DNA of 11,400 nt from Planctomycetaceae bacterium (GTDB lineage Bacteria; Planctomycetota; Planctomycetia; Pirellulales; Pirellulaceae). The DNA is taken from contig NYXM01000002.1 of assembly GCA_002685655.1 (NCBI GenBank), positions 1-11,400 of the forward strand. Reading direction: 5' to 3'. Positions 7,199 to 11,400 of this stretch are shown piece by piece. The stretch's first letter is position 1, and each line of letters begins with the position of its first letter. Both the position numbers and the translations under genes were made by a program. Below the pieces are notes generated by a model that saw only the letters and a list, made by a program, of their open reading frames with translations, did not search any database and was not told the DNA's origin.

Positions 7199-7294
7199 TG
7201 TGTGAGTGTGAACGTGTCGTATCGTCGTTGTTCGCTCTGCGAACATACGCCAAGTGCATGGAGCAAACAGCAACTATGATTGATGCGCCAGTCC

Positions 7295-8191
7295 TTAGTT
7301 TGTCGCGCGGGGCGACGGGCCGGGGGCAAATGGTGATGAATCGGGACCTAGCGGCAAGTTTGGGCGGGGTGTGAAGCTGTTTGTTGACGGGAAATCTGTT
7401 GGAATCGGGCCAGGCAACGGTAGTGAGGTAGGCGTGCCGACAGGCTGGCGATTCGGTGTTGGAGGCGTAATGCCAATTCCGTCGGCCCAGAGTCCGGCAA
7501 TGGTCATGGCAGCAGAAACGTATTTCTCTTCCGATTCTTGGCGCTGCGTGACCTGAGATCGAAGTTCTTGCAGGCGTGTTTCCAACTCGGATAATTTCTG
7601 TTCGCGCCACCATGTTTCGATCGCGTAATGCTCGGTGTAGTTTTCTTTCAAAGCCAGACTGGCGGCCTCTTCTTCCTCCGGGGTCTCGGCCGCCTTGAGC
7701 TTTTCCAGCAAGCCTTGATGACGAGCCGCGGTAACCGCCAGGACGGCAACACGCTTTCCTTCTGGTGGTAACTCCAGGTGTTGTAGATCATCTGCAATAT
7801 TGACGCGGATAGATTGTGTCTCGGAAACGTACTTCACAACCTCGGCAATCTTGCCATGCGGCATCTGAACCTTTGCCGTCACTGGCCGCGTTACGGTGTA
7901 TTGAAACTCGACGAATTGCGACGGCGCAGCCGCCGAGACGTTTTCATTTTTCGGTATTTCCGCCGATGGTGAAACGGGAGTTGCCAGTACCGGTGTCGGC
8001 TGGTATCTGTCGGGGGTCAAGGGGCGCCCACTTGCACTGGGTTGAGGCACTGTGAGAGTCGGATTGTTATCGCCGAGTTCTGCAATCTTCGGCGTTTGGC
8101 TGGGAACAAGTTCGGGGTCTTGCGCTACGCAGTATACCGATCCCAAAACGAAGGCGGCGAGTACAAGTCTGAATTGAAGGTGTCTAATCAT
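7295..8191 (-). CDS. predicted exported coiled-coil protein, function unknown
   Basis: I do not recognise a named family. The 298-residue product begins with a short basic segment and a hydrophobic core (about 9-20), with a likely signal peptidase I site after CVA at 23; there is no lipobox. A Pro/Ser/Thr-rich segment follows (about 28-92), then a mixed region with VEFQYTV and SIRVNIADDL (about 93-155). A charged helical region with a probable coiled coil comes next (about 187-225, rich in Glu, Gln, Arg), then a proline-rich C-terminus (about 242-296). Short exported proteins with a coiled coil like this seem common in planctomycetes. The ATG at 8191 is preceded by GGAG with eight bases between. 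Starting further upstream would overlap the kinase gene and bury the signal peptide. It begins 34 bp after the kinase stop and is probably co-transcribed with it. Confidence 0.7.
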   Translation of the reverse strand: MIRHLQFRLVLAAFVLGSVYCVAQDPELVPSQTPKIAELGDNNPTLTVPQPSASGRPLTPDRYQPTPVLATPVSPSAEIPKNENVSAAAPSQFVEFQYTVTRPVTAKVQMPHGKIAEVVKYVSETQSIRVNIADDLQHLELPPEGKRVAVLAVTAARHQGLLEKLKAAETPEEEEAASLALKENYTEHYAIETWWREQKLSELETRLQELRSQVTQRQESEEKYVSAAMTIAGLWADGIGITPPTPNRQPVGTPTSLPLPGPIPTDFPSTNSFTPRPNLPLGPDSSPFAPGPSPRATN

Positions 8192-8199
8192 CGAGATGA

Positions 8200-8205
8200 C
8201 TCCAG
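8200..8205 (-). promoter_or_regulatory. ribosome binding site fixing the exported-protein start
   Basis: CTGGAG on the minus strand lies eight bases before the ATG at 8191. It favours this start over the in-frame upstream codons that would lengthen the protein by up to 44 residues and overlap the kinase 3' end. Confidence 0.6.
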
Positions 8206-8225
8206 AGAGTGTCATGGTTAAATCA

Positions 8226-9962
8226 TTAGCGAACCTCATCTGGTTCGCTGGTCGCAGGCAAGAGGGGTAGTTCGTCTTCCATATCGCGCACCGTCGCCTC
8301 CATCCAACGGATGGTGCCATCAAAGTGATCGACGACTAGACTTGTTGCTGCTTGCGGGTTGTCGACAGTCATCAGCTGGGTCTCGAGCGCCGTCAAGGCT
8401 TGCTCAAGTTCGTGAAAACCGATCTGCCAAACGGTGGGCTCATCAACGGTGGTTTCACGGGCGACATCAAGAGGGGCTTTGGCGTTACCGGTCGGCGCTC
8501 TGGGGCTGGCGGGAATCTGCCGATTAAGATCATTGTTTTCCAAGGGTGGCTCGGCGGCGCGCCACGGTGTAGCGGCAAACGAACCGTTGTATTGTGGAGG
8601 CGGGTACGGTTCGAGAGACGGCTGGCTGTTACCCGTGGGAGTCGGCGCGTCGTAGGGCGTATTAAACTGGGCGGGGGCAGTGTCACCGATTTCGTTGGCA
8701 ACGCTCGCAGTCTGCGCTGTCGCCTCCGACTCCGTTGGGATTTGCCGTATCGCGATTGCTTCATCCCAGTTCGCTCCAGGTTCTTCAGACATGCCATCAG
8801 CTGCCACAGGAGCCGTTGCGAGACGTTCGTCACGGAATGGCAGGTTATGTCTCCCTGACAGATGGGCAATCACGGCAACACTACCGGCAAGAAACGCCAG
8901 CCCAACGGCCCATCGAACCGCTCGTCGTCGTGTGGTGCTGCGAGGAACCGGTACCGAAGCGGTCTGTTCGTCCGCGAGAATGACGATCGAGTCGTCATCG
9001 GGCGAAACCCGATCTGCCAGTAGTCTCAAGCATTCGGCGCGAACAGCTTCGGCGTTGACAAATCGGTCGGCTGCCGACTTGGCCAACAACCGATCGACAA
9101 GTTTGGCAACCGTTGTCGGCACGCCGGGATTGACTTCCCGCACTGGTCGATGTGGCTCGGTGCAGATGCGGTTTAGGATTGCCAATGTTCGCTCGGCGCG
9201 AAACGGCGGTCGACCCGTCAACATGAAGTAGACCACGCCGCCCAGACCGAACAGATCGCTGCTGGATCGAACGGTTGCCCCCCGCGCTTGCTCGGGCGAC
9301 ATGTAGTGCGGCGTTCCCGCGATGAAGCCAGTTCGTGTCAAGCTGGCGTCATCCACAGCGCGAGCCAGTCCGAAGTCCGTCATCCACACGCGCTGTCCGA
9401 CTGGGCCGACCAGAATATTCGCAGGTTTGACATCGCGATGCACAAGTCCTTGATCGTGAGCTGCCGCCAATGCTGCCGCCAGTTGCGCCGTCATCCGTAG
9501 CGTGGTGGTTACATCCAGCGGACCATCTCGGATGACGAGATCCTGCAGAGAATCTCCATCGACGTATTGCATGACGAGGTACGGCACGCGACCGCCACCT
9601 TCCACATGATGAACTGCGACGACATTTTCGTGCGCCACGGCCGCCACGGCCTGACTCTCGCGAGCGAAGCGCTTTCGAGCAGGGCCGTGTGCAGCCAGTA
9701 CTGGAGCGAGAACTTTGATGGCCACCGTACGATTCAATTCCGTGTCGACCGCCTGCAGGACGATCCCAGTGCCGCCAGCCCCGATGACGCGTTTCACTTC
9801 GTACCGGCCCAGCGCGCCGATCATCGCTGGATTGTCCGATTTTGCCAGCAAGCCACTTTCCAGAAGATCATGTTCAGTGCTGGGATACCTATAAGGAAAA
9901 ACAAACGCTGGACGATATGTACACGCGTGGCGAGTCGCCCTGGGAGTTGTGGAAGTTGCCAC
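8226..9962 (-). CDS. transmembrane Hanks-type Ser/Thr protein kinase
   Basis: This 578-residue kinase should phosphorylate Ser/Thr of cytoplasmic targets in response to a signal sensed outside. A short N-terminal segment leads into the kinase domain (about 54-315). It has the glycine loop GAGGTG (61-66), the ATP lysine K83 in VAIK, the catalytic loop HRDVKPAN (175-182) with D177, DFG at 196-198 and SPE at 222-224. Arg precedes the catalytic Asp, so it is an RD kinase of the type controlled by its activation loop, and all key residues are present. One membrane helix follows (about 350-367). The outer part (about 370-578) is Pro/Thr/Ala-rich and ends in a predicted helical segment with no recognised sensor fold. 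The GTG start at 9962 is chosen because GGGAG precedes it by nine bases. An ATG at 9824 would remove 46 residues and lacks a site; the stretch from about residue 31 resembles the segment before the kinase domain in planctomycete kinases as I recall them. The exported protein follows 34 bp downstream. Confidence 0.92.
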   Translation of the reverse strand: MATSTTPRATRHACTYRPAFVFPYRYPSTEHDLLESGLLAKSDNPAMIGALGRYEVKRVIGAGGTGIVLQAVDTELNRTVAIKVLAPVLAAHGPARKRFARESQAVAAVAHENVVAVHHVEGGGRVPYLVMQYVDGDSLQDLVIRDGPLDVTTTLRMTAQLAAALAAAHDQGLVHRDVKPANILVGPVGQRVWMTDFGLARAVDDASLTRTGFIAGTPHYMSPEQARGATVRSSSDLFGLGGVVYFMLTGRPPFRAERTLAILNRICTEPHRPVREVNPGVPTTVAKLVDRLLAKSAADRFVNAEAVRAECLRLLADRVSPDDDSIVILADEQTASVPVPRSTTRRRAVRWAVGLAFLAGSVAVIAHLSGRHNLPFRDERLATAPVAADGMSEEPGANWDEAIAIRQIPTESEATAQTASVANEIGDTAPAQFNTPYDAPTPTGNSQPSLEPYPPPQYNGSFAATPWRAAEPPLENNDLNRQIPASPRAPTGNAKAPLDVARETTVDEPTVWQIGFHELEQALTALETQLMTVDNPQAATSLVVDHFDGTIRWMEATVRDMEDELPLLPATSEPDEVR

Positions 9963-9971
9963 CGAGAGCTG

Positions 9972-9976
9972 CTCCC
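9972..9976 (-). promoter_or_regulatory. ribosome binding site for the GTG start of the kinase
   Basis: GGGAG on the minus strand lies nine bases before the GTG at 9962. The internal ATG at 9824 has no comparable site, so this favours the longer kinase. Confidence 0.5.
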
Positions 9977-10021
9977 GCGACGGGGCTCCCTATCGGCACT
10001 CCCTCGACAACCACTTTTCAT

Positions 10022-10048
10022 ACTTGAGGCACTTTCCGCATTTGAGGC
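10022..10048. promoter_or_regulatory. paired TTGAGGC heptamers in the divergent promoter region
   Basis: TTGAGGC occurs at 10024-10030 and 10042-10048, each preceded by A and a pyrimidine, at a start-to-start distance of 18 bp. Two like-oriented copies near two helical turns apart between divergent genes suggest a regulator site. No good -10 box follows either copy at the right distance on the plus strand, so they do not look like -35 boxes. Function is inferred from position only. Confidence 0.35.
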
Positions 10049-10070
10049 TCTGCCAGAAATCCTGGCGAGC
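10047..10070 (+). promoter_or_regulatory. hairpin in the leader of the PIG-L deacetylase gene
   Basis: GCTC-T-GCCAG (10047-10056) pairs with CTGGC-GAGC (10062-10070) to give a nine-pair stem with one bulged T and a five-base loop. It ends 18 bases before the ATG. The gene has no strong ribosome binding site, so this fold could affect translation. It also overlaps the second TTGAGGC copy by two bases. Confidence 0.35.
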
Positions 10071-10088
10071 TCCCTTCTGTAAGAACTC

Positions 10089-10730
10089 ATGATCAACCTC
10101 CAAATTCGCGATCTCCGTACGATCCTTTGCATCGGGGCACACGCCGACGACATCGAGATCGGCTGCGGCGGTGCGATCTTGAAACTGCTTGCTGATCATC
10201 CATCCGCCAAGGTCGTATGGGTGGTGCTGTCTGCGGATGATCAACGAGAGGCGGAAGCGCGCCGTAGCGCTGGAGAATTCCTGTCAGACGCCGCGGAATC
10301 GCACATCGTCATCCGGCATTTTCGAGACACGTTCTTTCCCTACGACGGCGGCGAGATCAAAGAGTTCTTTCGCGAATTGCAGGGCCGCGTGGCACCGGAT
10401 GTCATTTTCACCCACCGTCGCGAAGATATGCACCAAGACCACCGGCTTGTTGCGGAGCTTACATGGAATACTTTCCGCAACCACTTAATCTTGGAGTACG
10501 AGATCCCAAAATACGAAGGAGATCTGGGGGCTCCCAACGTGTTCTATCCTCTTGATCGGTCTGTTTGCGCCCGAAAGGTCGAAACGATCTACCAAGAATT
10601 CGAGAGCCAGCAATCGCGGAGTTGGTTCACAGAGGAGACGTTTTGGTCATTGCTTCGCATCCGAGGCATCGAATGCGAAGCACCGACGGGCTACGCCGAG
10701 GCGCTCTACGCTCGAAAACTCATGCTTTAA
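10089..10730 (+). CDS. PIG-L/LmbE-family zinc-dependent N-deacetylase
   Basis: The family removes acetyl groups from N-acetylglucosamine-type sugars or related amides using one zinc ion. Known members act in GPI-anchor, mycothiol, bacillithiol and antibiotic synthesis. The 213-residue length is normal. The first zinc motif is AHADD at 17-21, with H18 and D21 as ligands and D20 as the likely general base. The third ligand is H118 in HQDH (115-118). The Rossmann-like core is intact and no signal peptide is seen, so it should be cytoplasmic. The substrate cannot be read from sequence, and no thiol, sugar-nucleotide or polysaccharide genes lie beside it. The ATG at 10089 is the only sensible start, because a stop codon lies two codons upstream (10080-10082); its ribosome binding site is weak. 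It is divergent from the kinase and its last 11 bases overlap the 3' end of the OPT transporter gene. Confidence 0.9.
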   Translation: MINLQIRDLRTILCIGAHADDIEIGCGGAILKLLADHPSAKVVWVVLSADDQREAEARRSAGEFLSDAAESHIVIRHFRDTFFPYDGGEIKEFFRELQGRVAPDVIFTHRREDMHQDHRLVAELTWNTFRNHLILEYEIPKYEGDLGAPNVFYPLDRSVCARKVETIYQEFESQQSRSWFTEETFWSLLRIRGIECEAPTGYAEALYARKLML

Positions 10731-11400
10731 AATTACTCATAACCGTCAGGGCGAGCTTATAGACCATCGCGGCGACGGCCAGCAATGCCAGCACCGAGAC
10801 GGTGTCGACGATCAGGTTCAATGTTGTCGAGCCTGATTCCAGCAGCTTGAGCGAACTGATCTTCAGATACGCCGTGACGCCCAGTCCGACGCCGACCAGT
10901 GATTCGCCGGCGATCAGGCCGGATGTTATTAGCACGCCCCGCTTCTGCGCTGCGTCTTCATGCGGTTGTGCAGCTCGACGGACAAGCCAACTCACAACGC
11001 CGCCCAACAGAATTGGCACGGCCAACCCGAATGGCAGATAAATGCCGACCGCCACGGGCATCACATGCAGACGAAAATTGACTTTCATTTTGGCCAGAAG
11101 GAAATCAGCGATGAGCAGAACGATGCCGATTCCAACGCCCCAAGCAACCATGTCTTTGGGCAGCGCTTCCTCTCCGAAGAACCCTTCGGCTAACGAAGCA
11201 AACAGGTTCGCTTGCGGGGCGGGAAGATCACGACCGCCAATTCCGCCTGTCCCTTCGTTCAGTGATCCTTGGTGTAAGACCGTCATGACAGGAGCCATAA
11301 AAAAGGCGGCAGACAAAACGCCGACAACTTGCATGATTTGTTGATTTCGCGGCGACGCGCCGACCAGGTGTCCCGTCTTCAAGTCGTTGCAGACATCGCC
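10720..11400 (-). CDS. OPT-family oligopeptide transporter, C-terminal part
   Basis: Only the last 226 residues are in the window; the frame is open to the right edge, reading GDVCNDLKTGHLVGASPRNQ, a conserved stretch in this family. A TTG at 11382 falls inside this conserved stretch and is not the start. OPT proteins are secondary transporters of small peptides or metal chelates in the inner membrane. About five membrane helices are visible, with the loop motif LPAPQANL between the first two. The protein ends NFKA shortly after the last helix, so the C-terminus is complete. The stop (TGA, 10722-10720) lies inside the end of the PIG-L gene on the other strand, so the genes converge with no gap. 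The substrate cannot be told from this part. Confidence 0.9.
   Translation of the reverse strand, partial: GDVCNDLKTGHLVGASPRNQQIMQVVGVLSAAFFMAPVMTVLHQGSLNEGTGGIGGRDLPAPQANLFASLAEGFFGEEALPKDMVAWGVGIGIVLLIADFLLAKMKVNFRLHVMPVAVGIYLPFGLAVPILLGGVVSWLVRRAAQPHEDAAQKRGVLITSGLIAGESLVGVGLGVTAYLKISSLKLLESGSTTLNLIVDTVSVLALLAVAAMVYKLALTVMSNFKA

Larger units (their letters stand above)
6838..7294. other. non-coding, repeat-rich region between the kinase unit and the peptidase
   Basis: Several open frames cross this stretch on both strands, but they run through palindromes and tandem repeats, have no recognisable protein character, and overlap one another. I take the region as non-coding. It holds the palindrome at 6976-6994, repeat cluster A at 7037-7130, repeat cluster B in the opposite orientation at 7158-7198, a TG-rich run at about 7196-7210, and a 6-bp stem GTTCGC/GCGAAC with a 3-base loop at 7230-7244. 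That stem lies about 50 bp past the stop of the exported protein and could end its transcript, but it has no T-run. Confidence 0.5.

Noticed and set aside
7230..7244. GTTCGC/GCGAAC hairpin as an intrinsic terminator for the kinase unit
   Set aside because: The stem is only 6-7 bp and no T-run follows on the minus strand.
6766..7374. A 202-codon plus-strand open frame across the repeat region
   Set aside because: It overlaps the start of the peptidase gene and the end of the exported protein gene, runs through palindromes and tandem repeats, and has no ribosome binding site or protein-like character.
8192..8323. Upstream extension of the exported protein to a start at 8323
   Set aside because: It would overlap the kinase coding end by nearly 100 bp and place 44 unrelated residues before an evident signal peptide with its own ribosome binding site.
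9567..10082. A 171-codon plus-strand open frame ending just before the deacetylase
   Set aside because: It is antisense to the kinase glycine-loop and N-terminal region; its nearness to the deacetylase start is coincidental and it shows no recognisable motif.

Overview
The window looks like a chromosomal segment from a member of the Planctomycetota, probably a Pirellulales-type organism. This is inferred from protein character, not from a marker gene. The signs are a membrane-anchored Hanks-type kinase with the form of N-terminus and glycine loop common in that phylum, an exported tricorn-like S41 peptidase, an exported proline-rich coiled-coil protein, and long genes separated by fairly large non-coding gaps. 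Base composition is moderately GC-rich and even, and no gene looks recently acquired. There are no transposases, integrases, tRNAs, rRNAs or CRISPR arrays.

Layout. At the left edge (1-24, minus) the first eight codons of a gene leave the window; it has its own well-formed sigma70-type promoter (48-76) and ribosome binding site. Next comes a 185-bp gap with a perfect 11-bp inverted repeat, then ftsK (210-2984, minus), a DNA translocase with two strongly acidic regions: a linker, and a tail after the gamma domain that contains a tandem MEEED repeat. A 458-bp gap separates it from a large exported tricorn-like peptidase (3443-6778, minus), whose start is fixed by a GAGGAG ribosome binding site and which has a TATAAT box upstream. 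The 516 bp above that start (6779-7294) are non-coding and contain a small family of repeats in both orientations.

From 9962 down to 7295 (minus) lies a two-gene unit: a transmembrane Ser/Thr kinase, then, 34 bp on, a predicted exported protein with a coiled coil and proline-rich ends. A 126-bp divergent region with paired heptamers and a hairpin separates the kinase from a PIG-L/LmbE-family deacetylase (10089-10730, plus). The deacetylase converges on, and overlaps by 11 bp, the 3' end of an OPT-family transporter (10720 to beyond 11400, minus).

How the genes work together. Apart from the kinase and exported-protein pair, nothing indicates a shared pathway: chromosome segregation, envelope proteolysis, signalling, amide deacetylation and peptide or metal-chelate transport sit side by side. 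I found no clear new multi-gene system. The observations most worth following are the bidirectional intergenic repeat family at 7037-7198 with a likely decayed copy next to a promoter at 6848-6861, the acidic repeat tail of FtsK, and the kinase with its exported neighbour.
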